64,000 nt of DNA from Leucothrix arctica (lineage in GTDB: Bacteria > Pseudomonadota > Gammaproteobacteria > Thiotrichales > Thiotrichaceae). Below the pieces are notes generated by a model that searched no databases, was not told the DNA's origin, and was given only the letters and a program-made list of their open reading frames with translations. This document shows positions 42,713 to 52,119 of this stretch, piece after piece. The stretch spans positions 186,001 to 250,000 of the forward strand of contig NZ_QGKL01000039.1 in assembly GCF_003172895.1 (NCBI RefSeq), in the 5' to 3' direction. Numbering within the stretch: the stretch's first letter is position 1; each line of letters begins with the position of its first letter. Position numbers and translations under genes: made by a program.

Positions 42713-44725
42713 TTAGTTAGTGACTCCGTTGAGTTGGATGTCGTTGTATTCACAGTCTCGCGTTCCGTATGGACTTATCTGATTAGGTGGACTGCCTTCA
42801 CCAGTAATATCAGCATTTAGTACGTGAAGTTTTTGTTCTATCTTAGACTTATATTCAGTACCGTTCACTGTGACTGTTGCTGTTATTGAAACACTTTCCC
42901 ATAGAGCGTAATTTTGAAGGTAGCTGATTGCAACCGTTGCTTGCCCTGAGTCATCTGTGGCGCTATTACCCGAAATAGTTGTTGAGTTTGTTGGCTCTAG
43001 CGTCCCGCTGTTATTGTAATCCTCGCCGTCATCTAGCCAACCATCTTTATCTATGTCTTCAACGTGTGCTGAGCAATCATAGAAAGGATCGTTATATAAC
43101 CATTGACCAGCTTCCTCATTGTAGCCAAGAGAGCCTTTGTAGTATCCAATAGACGTTACTGTAAAGTCTATTTGTTTGTTGGCTACAGGGTTACCCGCAT
43201 TATCAGTCACAATGACGCCAAATGTCTTTTCGTAGAATGGAGAATTATCTACAAGCAGTTCATCAAAACCAAATGCTATTCTGACCGCTTCACCACCTAC
43301 AGTAAGTTTTGTTACATCTTCTTCTACAAAAGTCTCACCTGACATAGCTTCTTCAGCTGTCTTTGCAACACCTTCAATGTGTGAGGTAATTACTACGCCA
43401 TCTAGCGCACTAGTAGCGTTACCCGCGGTATAAACAACACTCGCTTTACCCGCTGAGTTAGTTGTCGCTTTCGAGCTGCTTAGTTTGCCGTCAACGGTGT
43501 CTTCCAAGTTAAATACAACCACTTGGTTTTTAACAGGGTTATCATTTATGTCGTTAACCTGAGCTAAAATAGAGCTTGTGCCCAATGCTGCAATGATTGA
43601 TGGGTCGGCTTGGATGTTGAGATATTTCGGTGTTGTAGAGACGAACTCTAACGGCAAGCTTGTAGACAGGGAAGTAGTATTGTCTGAGGCCGTAATGACG
43701 GTACCACCAGCTGTTGACGAAAGAATATCAAAAGTAGCATTACCATTTGCATCTGTTGTGACTTGCTCAACCGATGAGCCATTAGAAAAAATTTGGCCAC
43801 GTGTTGCGCTTAGGTAAATTTCTTTATTGGCTTGCGCTACACCATTTGCCGTCCAAGCAAGTGTGATCGCTTGTGTTGTATCAACCGCAATTTCATCTAC
43901 CGTAGTATCTAGGTTGAAAGCATTTGGAGATACAGTAATTGTTTTACTGTTGGTTGCGCCAAGAGCTGATATTTCAATATCGTATTCGCCACCAGAGGTA
44001 GGTTGAATGTCAAACTGTGCTTCACCCTGCGCGTCTGTTAGTAAGGTTGTTGTAATTAACGATGATGTAATCTCAACCGATTGCTGAGATAAACCTTCAC
44101 CGGCTGCATCTTTTAATTTGACTGTATAGGTTGTCGGAGTATTCATTGAAATACTACTAGCGCCATCGATTTCGACGGTTGTGCCTACGATCTCAATGCT
44201 GAGCGTTTCAGTGATGCCGCCAGAGCTTACTGTTACAAGTACTGTCTGGTTTCTCGGTTCTTCAGGCACTAGCTCCCAAGTGGTTAAAGTGCCGTCTGAA
44301 CTGACCTCACCCTCAAATAGTGTAGCGCCTGCGCTTACTGATGGAGAGAAGGTCACATCACTCAATGCAATATTGTCACTGTCCTTTGCCATCATATAAA
44401 TGATAGCAGGGTCTGAAGAGCCATCTGAAATAGCGGAATCGCTGTTTAGTGAGGTAGTGCTTGCATAAACCAGTAATTTCGCAACTGCAGTCGTTTCAGT
44501 CTCGGCTTCAGTTTCATCAGTCGTTGTGTCTACTTCGGCAGAAGTATCGGTCGTGTCTGTTGTATCAGTACTAGTGTCACTGGTATCTGTTGTTGTATTC
44601 GAGCCAAAGCCAACATTAGTTGAGCTGCTACTGCTATCGTCAGAGGAACTGCCACCACAGGCGGCAAGTGCTAGCGAAATTGCCAATGGCAACGCTAGTT
44701 TTATAGTTTTTTGGGTGAGTGACAT
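42713..44725 (-). CDS. Lipoprotein with tandem bacterial Ig-like domains
   Basis: A 670-residue lipoprotein. The signal ends in lipobox LAAC with Cys23, followed by a Ser/Thr/Asp/Glu-rich low-complexity linker (about 25-80) that would lift it off the membrane. Then come about five Ig-like domains of the BIG1/invasin type, recognised by recurring 'TDA.G.A.F.I' and 'D..GNPV.N..V.F' strands (for example DINDNPVKNQVVVF, DNAGNPVANKQIDF). A DxDxDG calcium-loop-like stretch (DIDKDGWLDDGED) lies near residue 590. The function is probably structural or adhesive at the surface. It is monocistronic. Confidence 0.85.
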   Translation of the reverse strand: MSLTQKTIKLALPLAISLALAACGGSSSDDSSSSSTNVGFGSNTTTDTSDTSTDTTDTTDTSAEVDTTTDETEAETETTAVAKLLVYASTTSLNSDSAISDGSSDPAIIYMMAKDSDNIALSDVTFSPSVSAGATLFEGEVSSDGTLTTWELVPEEPRNQTVLVTVSSGGITETLSIEIVGTTVEIDGASSISMNTPTTYTVKLKDAAGEGLSQQSVEITSSLITTTLLTDAQGEAQFDIQPTSGGEYDIEISALGATNSKTITVSPNAFNLDTTVDEIAVDTTQAITLAWTANGVAQANKEIYLSATRGQIFSNGSSVEQVTTDANGNATFDILSSTAGGTVITASDNTTSLSTSLPLEFVSTTPKYLNIQADPSIIAALGTSSILAQVNDINDNPVKNQVVVFNLEDTVDGKLSSSKATTNSAGKASVVYTAGNATSALDGVVITSHIEGVAKTAEEAMSGETFVEEDVTKLTVGGEAVRIAFGFDELLVDNSPFYEKTFGVIVTDNAGNPVANKQIDFTVTSIGYYKGSLGYNEEAGQWLYNDPFYDCSAHVEDIDKDGWLDDGEDYNNSGTLEPTNSTTISGNSATDDSGQATVAISYLQNYALWESVSITATVTVNGTEYKSKIEQKLHVLNADITGEGSPPNQISPYGTRDCEYNDIQLNGVTN

Positions 44726-44857
44726 TTCTTTAGCCCTTATCTTTATTATTGTTTCTGGGGGAGATTTATTTTGAATAAAGGTATCACTATCAGCAGCTGA
44801 GAGGGTAGTTGCTCAAGATAAATGGTTGGCTTGCCGATTAGAGGGTGCTTTTTGTAG

Positions 44858-44886
44858 ACAAAAAAAGAGCCGCTATAAAGCGGCTT
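44858..44886 (-). terminator. Terminator of tsaE-amiC
   Basis: The stem AGCCGCT / AGCGGCT (44868-44874/44879-44885) has a 4-base loop. On the minus strand it is followed by an eight-base T-run just beyond the amidase stop codon. Confidence 0.88.
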
Positions 44887-44917
44887 AAATCACATCGAAA
44901 CTTTCAGGTTTAAATTT

Positions 44918-46171
44918 TTAAGAATGTGGCTGATGATTCATACCAGAATCTGCATAGCGAGGGTCACGCTCATCAAGCGCTACCTTGTAGCTACGAATAC
45001 CACGATAAACTGCTTCTGCGATTTGATTTTGGTACTTCGCAGTTTTTAGTTTTCGTTCTTCTTCAGGGTTAGAAATAAAGGCCGTTTCAACCAACATGGA
45101 TGGGATGTCAGGAGAGCGTAGTACGCCGAAATTGGCACTTTCTACACCTTTTCTAGCTAAACGGTTAACCGTACCGAGCTCAGATAAAACCTGCTCTGCC
45201 AGTTCAACACTGTCATCGATTGCCGCTGATTGCGTTAAGTCCAATAACACTTTAGATAACACTTTGTTATTAGAGTGTACTTCTGCACCTGCTAAGCGAA
45301 TATCAATTTCATTTTCGTTTCTTGCCAACCAACGCGCCATCTCACTTGATGCGCCTTTCTCTGACAACACATACACCGATGAGCCATTCACGTTTTTATT
45401 CGTGTTTGCATCAGCATGAACCGAGATAAACAAGTCAGCATTCTTCGCCTGAGCAAGATCAATACGCTGACGAAGTGTCAGGTACTTATCCTTAGGGCGG
45501 GTCAAAAATGCTTCCATACCTTTGGTTCTGTCGATACGTGTTTTAAGGCGCCGGCTAATTTTAAGCACGACATCCTTTTCATAAGTACCGTGCTTACCAA
45601 CAGCACCTGAGTCGTGTCCACCATGACCAGGGTCAATGGCTACAACAAAATTACGACGCTTGCGTGCTTTTGTCTTTTTGGCAACAACAGGTTTTTTTGC
45701 AGCGGCTTTTTTGATCGGAGCAGCAGCGACAACAGCATTCTTATCGTCGAGCACTACTTCAAGTCTATACTTGCCATTTACCTTTGTTAGCTTAGTCTGC
45801 GCCTTAGTTTTGTTAGCCATGTCGAGTACAATTCGCAAGTCGTTATTATTACGAGTTGCATAACGTAGACGGCTGACAAGTGTCTTCGGACGTTCAGGGT
45901 TTAGCTTTAAATTTCCGTTAGTTTGTGCGCTGTGAATATCTAGCACAATACGGTCAGGAGAGCTTAGCGTAAATAATTTATGTTCAACTGAACGATCCAG
46001 TTCAATTACAACATGTTGCTTATTGCGACCACTGTGAATTGCCAGTGATGTAATAAGTGCATTGTTATCTTTAGCGATTATTTTAGGGGCATAGGAAACT
46101 GCGCCAAGCGCACCTATTGATTGCGCCAGCTTTAGGACAAACTTCCTTCTTTGCTGATTTTTTAAATCCAT
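44918..46171 (-). CDS. amiC: N-acetylmuramoyl-L-alanine amidase (AmiB/AmiC type)
   Basis: A 417-residue periplasmic amidase that cleaves septal peptidoglycan during daughter-cell separation. The N-terminus is a Tat-type signal (QRRKFVLKLAQ). An AMIN targeting domain (about 40-135), a basic Ala/Lys linker (about 145-172) and an Amidase_3 domain follow. Zinc-site motifs are VAIDPGHGGHDSGAVG, VHADAN and VETAFISNPEEE. It has no C-terminal LysM, so it is nearer AmiC than E. coli AmiB in layout. It follows tsaE, matching the yjeE-amiB order of gammaproteobacteria. Confidence 0.93.
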   Translation of the reverse strand: MDLKNQQRRKFVLKLAQSIGALGAVSYAPKIIAKDNNALITSLAIHSGRNKQHVVIELDRSVEHKLFTLSSPDRIVLDIHSAQTNGNLKLNPERPKTLVSRLRYATRNNNDLRIVLDMANKTKAQTKLTKVNGKYRLEVVLDDKNAVVAAAPIKKAAAKKPVVAKKTKARKRRNFVVAIDPGHGGHDSGAVGKHGTYEKDVVLKISRRLKTRIDRTKGMEAFLTRPKDKYLTLRQRIDLAQAKNADLFISVHADANTNKNVNGSSVYVLSEKGASSEMARWLARNENEIDIRLAGAEVHSNNKVLSKVLLDLTQSAAIDDSVELAEQVLSELGTVNRLARKGVESANFGVLRSPDIPSMLVETAFISNPEEERKLKTAKYQNQIAEAVYRGIRSYKVALDERDPRYADSGMNHQPHS

Positions 46172-46267
46172 TTTGGAACGCTCTATTTTTTATTACCAGT
46201 CAAACTCCGTATAAGATAAACGGATTAGGTGGTTAATATCAAGTAGATTTTATGAAAAGTTGTTAAC

Positions 46268-46735
46268 TTATTGTTTTTGATTGTTAAGTTGGTTTTTAAT
46301 TGTGATGCTTCGACCCTGATCAGCATAATTAATATGCACCTCTAAGTCGGCAGTGGGGATAAAGTTAGCAGCCTTGTCTGGCCACTCTAACAAGCAGAGT
46401 GCGTCGGGACGGAAATAGTCTCGTACGCCAAGGTACTCAAGCTCTTCCGGGTCGGCCAAACGATAAAGGTCGAAGTGGTAAATATGTCGCTCTGCAACCT
46501 CATAAGGTTCAACAAGTGTATAAGTAGGACTTTTAACCGTTCCTTCAAAACCTAATGAGCGTAACAGCCCACGTACTAAGGTTGTTTTACCAGCACCTAA
46601 ATCACCATAGAGTTTCACCACGCCACCAACGGGTAGGTATCTGGCTATTTGTCCGCCAAGCGCCATCATCTCTTTTTCGTTTTGAACAGATAGTGTGCAG
46701 GGTGGTTGAATGTCTTGTTGTGTGCTGTTGTTCAT
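46268..46735 (-). CDS. tsaE: tRNA threonylcarbamoyladenosine biosynthesis ATPase TsaE
   Basis: A 155-residue P-loop ATPase needed, with TsaB and TsaD, to make t6A37 in tRNA. Walker A is LYGDLGAGKTTLVRGLL, the conserved SPTYTLVEPYE follows, then HIYHFDLYRLADPEELEYLG and LLEWPDKA. Length is typical (about 153 in E. coli). trmO at 25920 acts on the same modified base. The gene is divergent from queG. Confidence 0.96.
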   Translation of the reverse strand: MNNSTQQDIQPPCTLSVQNEKEMMALGGQIARYLPVGGVVKLYGDLGAGKTTLVRGLLRSLGFEGTVKSPTYTLVEPYEVAERHIYHFDLYRLADPEELEYLGVRDYFRPDALCLLEWPDKAANFIPTADLEVHINYADQGRSITIKNQLNNQKQ

Positions 46736-46798
46736 AGCTTGGTATCTGAGTAATGATGCTTCATACTAACGCGAATTCGTATTTTGTTCGAGATGGGT

Positions 46799-47878
46799 AT
46801 GGCCAATTTGATGTCGCAATCTGAGCGAGACACGCTGCTTCATCAGCTAGAAGAGTGGGGGCAATCGCTCGGTTTTCAACAAGTTGGTATCAGTAATACT
46901 AACCTTGGAGAAGCAGAAGCTCAGTTGCATGACTGGTTAGATAAAGGTCATCACGGAGATATGGGGTGGATGGCTTCTCATGGTTTAAAACGAAGTCGAC
47001 CCGAATTACTAGAAACTGGCACTCGAAGCATCATCAGCGTGCGCATGGATTACCTACCGCCTGAGAACACAGATCCAGAAATGGTACTAAACCACCCCGA
47101 ACTAGGTTACATCTCTAGATATGCTTTGGGGCGTGACTACCACAAGGTGATGCGAGCACGACTAAAAAAACTGGCTCATAAAATGCAGGAGGCAGTCGGT
47201 GACTTCGGTTTTCGTGTATTTGTTGATAGTGCACCCGTATTGGAAAAACCTATCGCCGTAAAAGCAGGGTTAGGCTGGGTTGGTAAGCACAGTAATATTT
47301 TAAATCGTGAAGCAGGTTCGTGGTTTTTTCTGGGTGAAATTTATACTGACTTGGTGTTGCCAGAGAGCGAGCCTCAAACCGATCATTGTGGCAGTTGCAC
47401 TGCATGTATTGATGTTTGTCCAACGCAAGCCATCATTGCACCTTATGTGGTTGATGCACGCAGATGTATTTCTTATTTAACCATTGAGTTAGACGGGGCA
47501 ATACCTGTCGAGTTTAGAGAAGCGATGGGGAACAGAATTTATGGGTGTGATGATTGTCAGTTGATTTGCCCTTGGAATCGCTTTGCTCAAGAGACGCATG
47601 AAACTGACTATCAGGTTAGACATGATTTGGACCACGAACATTTATTGACGCTATTCGCTTGGACTGAACAGGATTTTCTGGATAAGATGCAAGGCTCTGC
47701 CGTTCGTCGGATTGGTTTTAAACGATGGCAGAGAAATATCGCTGTAGCATTGGGGAATGCGCCACCGAACGACAACATTATTAATGTGCTCATTGCAGCA
47801 CGTCCCTCATCTGACGATATCGTAAAAGAACATATCGACTGGGCAATAGAGCAACAACAAAAGAAATACGCGAACTAA
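46799..47878 (+). CDS. queG: Epoxyqueuosine reductase
   Basis: A ~359-residue cobalamin- and 4Fe-4S-dependent enzyme that reduces epoxyqueuosine to queuosine in tRNA. The two cluster motifs are HCGSCTACIDVCPT and CDDCQLICPWN. N-terminal ELGFQ-type sequence (WGQSLGFQQVGISN) and PPENTDPEMVLNHPE are family features. The start is uncertain: ATG at 46799 is preceded by a GAGATGGGT stretch, while in-frame alternatives lie at 46793 and 46811. queG beside tsaE-amiB is a common gammaproteobacterial arrangement. Confidence 0.93.
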   Translation: MANLMSQSERDTLLHQLEEWGQSLGFQQVGISNTNLGEAEAQLHDWLDKGHHGDMGWMASHGLKRSRPELLETGTRSIISVRMDYLPPENTDPEMVLNHPELGYISRYALGRDYHKVMRARLKKLAHKMQEAVGDFGFRVFVDSAPVLEKPIAVKAGLGWVGKHSNILNREAGSWFFLGEIYTDLVLPESEPQTDHCGSCTACIDVCPTQAIIAPYVVDARRCISYLTIELDGAIPVEFREAMGNRIYGCDDCQLICPWNRFAQETHETDYQVRHDLDHEHLLTLFAWTEQDFLDKMQGSAVRRIGFKRWQRNIAVALGNAPPNDNIINVLIAARPSSDDIVKEHIDWAIEQQQKKYAN

Positions 47879-47995
47879 TTAGTACAGAGATACTACTGAA
47901 TTACCTCAACTTACTAGTAGTAACTCTTGTTATTAGCTAGTCTGCTGTGCGTGTTAAAGGGTTATAAAAATCCGTATTAAGGAGATAAACACAAG

Positions 47996-49252
47996 ATGTT
48001 ACGATGTTTGTTGCTGCTAATAATTAGCAGTCTAATGATCACTCCATGTTTGGCTGAGTCAGATACTTCAAGTATCTATGAGGAAGTTGAGTCATCGGTT
48101 TATCAAATTCGAGTTATCAACAACGAAACGGGCAAGAAGGTTGCCATCGGTTCGGGGTTTGTTGTTGAAAAAGACAGTATTCTAGCGACGAATTATCATG
48201 TTGTGAGTGAGTACGTAAATGCACCAGACGTGTTTAGTTTGGAGTACCTTTCTACCAGCGGCGATAGTGGTCCGTTGGCGTTACTGGACTTAGACGTTAT
48301 TCATGACCTCGCGGTGTTGAGAAGTCTAAAGCCAATGGGCGCACCGTTAAAAATTGCACCCGTTCCAGAAAAAGGCGCGGTTTTGTACTCATTAGGTAAC
48401 CCGCTTGACCTTGGCTTTTCGATTGTCACGGGGACCAATAATGGCATTATGACTCAAGATCAAGACGGTAATATCTTGTTCTCTGGTAGTCTAAATCCTG
48501 GTATGAGTGGTGGGCCTACCTTAGATGAGTCAGGTAATATCATTGGTATTAATGTGGCTACTCAGGGTAATTCACTCGGTTTTTTAGTGCCTGCTAATTA
48601 CCTGTCTGTGATCTTGGAGCGTTTAGCTAAGAGCAACTTTGTACCGGTTAAGGATCGCTTTGCACGGATAGCCGAGCAACTTATCGAAAAATCACAACGA
48701 ACGCTTGATCGCTTTTCTGGAAATGATTGGGGAAGTACTCGCATTGGTAAGCTGATCGTACCGGCAGAGCTTGATAAATCCATGCGTTGCTGGGATGTCA
48801 GCCGCACACCTAAGAAAGATGACTTGTTTAGACACTTTTTGACGGAGTGCAGCAACCAAGAAAATACCTACCTTTCTAAAAACCTAGCGTTAGGTGCAAT
48901 CAACTACGAATATATTTGGATGGATAGCGAGAAGCTCCACCCATTACGTTTTTTCACTCAGTATGAAAAAATGAATAGTAGCTTCATTGATATTGATGTC
49001 AGCAAGTCGGATGTGACTAACTTTGCTTGTCACACGAGCTTTTTAGAGGTGGCTGGACAAAACTTTAAAACGACCGTTTGCCGTCGTGATTACCTTCGCT
49101 ATAAAGGCCTAAGCGATATGCTGTTTAGCCTTGCGCTAGTGGGTCATGAGAGACAGGGTGGCTTGTTTAATTTGGATGTCACGGGTACTAATGCCAGTGC
49201 CGCATTTGGTTTGTTTAAGAAGATGGTGGAGACGTTCAAATGGCAAAGCTAA
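47996..49252 (+). CDS. Secreted trypsin-like serine protease (S1C type) with unknown C-terminal domain
   Basis: A 418-residue exported protein with a signal peptide (cut after CLA, about 20). The protease domain (about 25-215) has a full triad: His68 in ATNYHVV, Asp104 in DVIHDLAVL and Ser171 in NPGMSGGPT, as in HtrA-like enzymes. No PDZ domain follows. Instead there is a ~200-residue C-terminal region with paired cysteines (MRCWDVSR, LTECSNQ, FACHTSF, TTVCRRDY) that I cannot assign. AAGGAG precedes the start. The 3' end overlaps the FHA gene by 13 bases, so the two proteins are probably one unit. Confidence 0.85.
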   Translation: MLRCLLLLIISSLMITPCLAESDTSSIYEEVESSVYQIRVINNETGKKVAIGSGFVVEKDSILATNYHVVSEYVNAPDVFSLEYLSTSGDSGPLALLDLDVIHDLAVLRSLKPMGAPLKIAPVPEKGAVLYSLGNPLDLGFSIVTGTNNGIMTQDQDGNILFSGSLNPGMSGGPTLDESGNIIGINVATQGNSLGFLVPANYLSVILERLAKSNFVPVKDRFARIAEQLIEKSQRTLDRFSGNDWGSTRIGKLIVPAELDKSMRCWDVSRTPKKDDLFRHFLTECSNQENTYLSKNLALGAINYEYIWMDSEKLHPLRFFTQYEKMNSSFIDIDVSKSDVTNFACHTSFLEVAGQNFKTTVCRRDYLRYKGLSDMLFSLALVGHERQGGLFNLDVTGTNASAAFGLFKKMVETFKWQS

Positions 49253-50214
49253 TCCTTGAAACCATCCATAAAGGCAAGCGCGACTTTCATAAGCTAGATA
49301 GTTTTCCGGCGACAATTGGTCGTGCACTGGATAACACAGTCATTGTTTCAGATATCACCGTGTCACCTCATCACCTTCGCATTGATGAAACTGACTCTGG
49401 ATATGAGGTTTCTAACCTTGCATCAGAGAATGGCACAACGATCGATATGGTTAAAATGACCAGCGACACTGCTGGTTTAAATATCCCATCACGTTTAATG
49501 CTCGGTGATTTGAAAGTCAACATCATGTCACCGGATACTGAGTTAGCACCGACTCGGATAAAGGACGTTAAAGTTGGCTTTTTCTCTTTCTTAAAAAACC
49601 CATTCTGGGCATTTGTGTTCGTAGCGTTGAGCTTCAGTCTTATTTTACTGGGCAAGTTTATTAGGACGCCCGTTGCCGAAGATCCTTTAGTGCACGTAAG
49701 CAAAGTTTTATCTGCGTTGTTATTGATATTCTTAATCGCGTTAGTGATTACGTGTGTGAGTCGATTATCGACCCATCGTTGGGCTTTAGTGCCAGCGATC
49801 AGTATCGCTGCACTGTTTATGCTAATGCCTCAGGTGTTTGAACATGCGGGTAACTTTTTAGACTACTACCTAACGTCATCACTACCGTCATCAATCTTTG
49901 AGAACGTTAGAAATTTCTTGTTAGTACCGGCTCTATTGCTTCTTTATTTGGTACGAGTGCACCATGTGAAATTTGTGTCAGCGTTAGGTATTGCAGTGCT
50001 AGCAACGATGCCAATTAGTGCATTTTTCTTGGCTGACTTGGTTGATGGTATGTCTAATAAACAAGGCTTCTCAGCGATGCCTTCTTACAATAAGTCACTT
50101 AGTGCTGTTGATATACGCGCCAAAAAGACCATGACTATTGATAGTTTTATTGATCAAGCGAGTAAAGATTTAGATCAAAAAATGACTCAAAGCATTAACG
50201 ACTCATTGAAATAG
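49240..50214 (+). CDS. FHA-domain integral membrane protein
   Basis: A 324-residue protein. An N-terminal cytoplasmic FHA domain (about 5-98) carries the phosphothreonine-binding residues: G27-R28 in ATIGRAL, S42 and H45 in VSPHHLRI, N64-G65 in SENGTTI. About five membrane helices follow (near 121-140, 154-174, 181-197, 224-240, 246-266), then a ~55-residue tail. It should read Thr phosphorylation in the cytoplasm and be linked through the membrane to the secreted protease encoded just upstream. No Ser/Thr kinase gene is in the window. A terminator follows. Confidence 0.85.
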   Translation: MAKLILETIHKGKRDFHKLDSFPATIGRALDNTVIVSDITVSPHHLRIDETDSGYEVSNLASENGTTIDMVKMTSDTAGLNIPSRLMLGDLKVNIMSPDTELAPTRIKDVKVGFFSFLKNPFWAFVFVALSFSLILLGKFIRTPVAEDPLVHVSKVLSALLLIFLIALVITCVSRLSTHRWALVPAISIAALFMLMPQVFEHAGNFLDYYLTSSLPSSIFENVRNFLLVPALLLLYLVRVHHVKFVSALGIAVLATMPISAFFLADLVDGMSNKQGFSAMPSYNKSLSAVDIRAKKTMTIDSFIDQASKDLDQKMTQSINDSLK

Positions 50215-50304
50215 TTTAGTGCTAGTTCGACAGCGTTATAGTGGTGTCGAGTAAGTACTGGGCCGCTTCAAGAAGACGTTGCAAAGTTAATGGCTACTTC
50301 AGTT

Positions 50305-50335
50305 ATAAAAAAGGGACTCTTAGGTCCCTTTTTTA
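50305..50335. terminator. Bidirectional terminator between FHA gene and amidotransferase
   Basis: The stem AAAAAAGGGAC / GTCCCTTTTTT with a 6-base loop lies between two convergent genes. A- and T-tracts on both sides make it functional in both directions. Confidence 0.9.
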
Positions 50336-50346
50336 TTGTCTGTCAT

Positions 50347-52119
50347 TTAGATATTGTGGGTTTGTAACCAGTGCTCTAGGAGCGTTAGGTGCCAGATTTT
50401 ACTTCCCTGAATACGCGTTAGGTATTTGTCAGGCTTAGCCAGTAATTTGTCTACATAGCTGCGCTGGTACAAACCACGTTCGCGGCACTTCTGAGAGTTT
50501 AATGTATCTTGCATAAACTCCAAAAATTCACCACGCACAAACTTCAGAGCAGGGACGGGGAAGTAGCCTTTAGGGCGATCAATCACGCTGTCTGGAACCA
50601 TGCCGCGAGAAATCTTCTTCAGCGCATACTTGCCACCATCACGAAGTTTAAGCTCTGGAGGCATCTTAGCTGCTAGTTCAACCAGTTCGTGGTCTAGGAA
50701 CGGAACACGTGCTTCTAAGCCCCAAGCCATCGTCATATTATCGACACGCTTTACTGGGTCATCAACGATCAGTGTTGTTGTATCTGCACGTAGTACTTGG
50801 TCAATGTAAGTATCGGCATGAGGCGCTTCCAATAACCCTTTCATTAACTCAGAGGTGAAGTCTTTGCTGATGTACTCAGGCGTTAGCAACTCAATCATTT
50901 CATCGTGGTCACGATCGAAATAATAAGGTCTAAAACGCTCAAGTGCCGAGCCTTTTGCCTCATTCATTTGCGGATACCAGAAGTAACCACCAAACACTTC
51001 GTCAGCACCTTGACCTGACTGCACCACTTTTACGTGATCAGATACTTGTTCTGACAATAAGTAGAAGCCAATCGCATCTTGACCAAACATTGGCTCAGCC
51101 ATATTGGCAATCGCTTCAGGAAGTCGCGTTAGCGTCTGCTCATTGGGAATGTGGAATTTGTGATGGTTCGTTTTAAAACGCTCAACGACCGCATCAGAAA
51201 ACTCATATTCACTCCCTTTTTCTTCGGGTTGGTCGTCAAAACCGATAGTGAAAGTACGTATGTCTTCGATACCAATTTCATCTAGCAGTCCGACAAGCAA
51301 GCTAGAGTCAAGGCCGCCGGAAAGCAGCACACCGACAGGTACATCTGAGATATTATTACGACGCTTTACTGCGACGCGCAGTGCTTCGTGAATACGTTCA
51401 ATCCACTCTTCTTCCGTAGCAGGCTCAGCAGGGCGGGTAGCATCTAGTTCCCAATAACGCTCAAGCGTTTGCTCACCTTTTTCGTTGATGGTGAGTGTGT
51501 GAGCGGGTTCTAGTTTACGGACACCGTTTAAAATTGTACGCGGTGCTGGTACTACGGCATGCAATGAAAACAGATTGTGTAAGGCAGCAGGGTCAAAACT
51601 AGTATCAATATCAGGCGTCGCTAAAAGCGCTGGCATGCTTGATGCGAAACGAAGACCTTGTTTATCTAGGGCATAGTAGAAAGGTTTGATACCCATACGG
51701 TCGCGCGCCATGAATAATGTCTTTTTCTTTAAGTCCCAGATGGCAAAAGCGAACATGCCCATAAAGCGTTTAACGCAGTCTTTACCCCATTGAGCGTAAG
51801 CTTTAAGGATGACTTCAGTGTCGCCAGTAGAAAAGAAAGTATGTCCTAGCGCTTTAAGTTGCTCACGAAGCTCTGGGTGATTATAAATTGTTCCATTAAA
51901 GACCAAGGAAAAACCTAGCTGTGGGTCAATCATTGGTTGATTGCCTCTTTCGCTAAGGTCCAAAATCGCAAGGCGACGATGACCAAATGCAATGGGGCCA
52001 TCTGAGTAGCTTCCTGAGTTATCAGGGCCGCGCTTCTCGAGATTATCCATCATCGCATGAATGCTACTTAGCTGAGGCTGGCCGCCGTCAAGTCGATATT
52101 CGCCACAAATTCCACACAT
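50347..52119 (-). CDS. N-acetylglutaminylglutamine amidotransferase-type asparagine synthase homologue
   Basis: A 590-residue two-domain enzyme. The class II glutaminase domain begins with Cys2 (MCGICGEYRLDGG), and the synthetase domain has the PPi loop VLLSGGLDSSLLVG. The CGE(L/Y)R(L/F)DGG opening is one difference from AsnB. The stretches LHAVVPAPRTILNGVRKL and EPMFGQDAIGFYLLSEQV also resemble the amidotransferase that makes the osmolyte N-acetylglutaminylglutamine amide. That pathway normally needs an adjacent GNAT/ligase gene (ngg), which is absent here. Plain asparagine synthase is the alternative. It is monocistronic, with over 300 bp upstream. Confidence 0.75.
   Translation of the reverse strand: MCGICGEYRLDGGQPQLSSIHAMMDNLEKRGPDNSGSYSDGPIAFGHRRLAILDLSERGNQPMIDPQLGFSLVFNGTIYNHPELREQLKALGHTFFSTGDTEVILKAYAQWGKDCVKRFMGMFAFAIWDLKKKTLFMARDRMGIKPFYYALDKQGLRFASSMPALLATPDIDTSFDPAALHNLFSLHAVVPAPRTILNGVRKLEPAHTLTINEKGEQTLERYWELDATRPAEPATEEEWIERIHEALRVAVKRRNNISDVPVGVLLSGGLDSSLLVGLLDEIGIEDIRTFTIGFDDQPEEKGSEYEFSDAVVERFKTNHHKFHIPNEQTLTRLPEAIANMAEPMFGQDAIGFYLLSEQVSDHVKVVQSGQGADEVFGGYFWYPQMNEAKGSALERFRPYYFDRDHDEMIELLTPEYISKDFTSELMKGLLEAPHADTYIDQVLRADTTTLIVDDPVKRVDNMTMAWGLEARVPFLDHELVELAAKMPPELKLRDGGKYALKKISRGMVPDSVIDRPKGYFPVPALKFVRGEFLEFMQDTLNSQKCRERGLYQRSYVDKLLAKPDKYLTRIQGSKIWHLTLLEHWLQTHNI

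Noticed and set aside
44526-44700. Simple-sequence tract that could be phase-variable
   Set aside because: The Ser/Thr/Asp codons form only imperfect short repeats with no uniform unit long enough for slippage switching.
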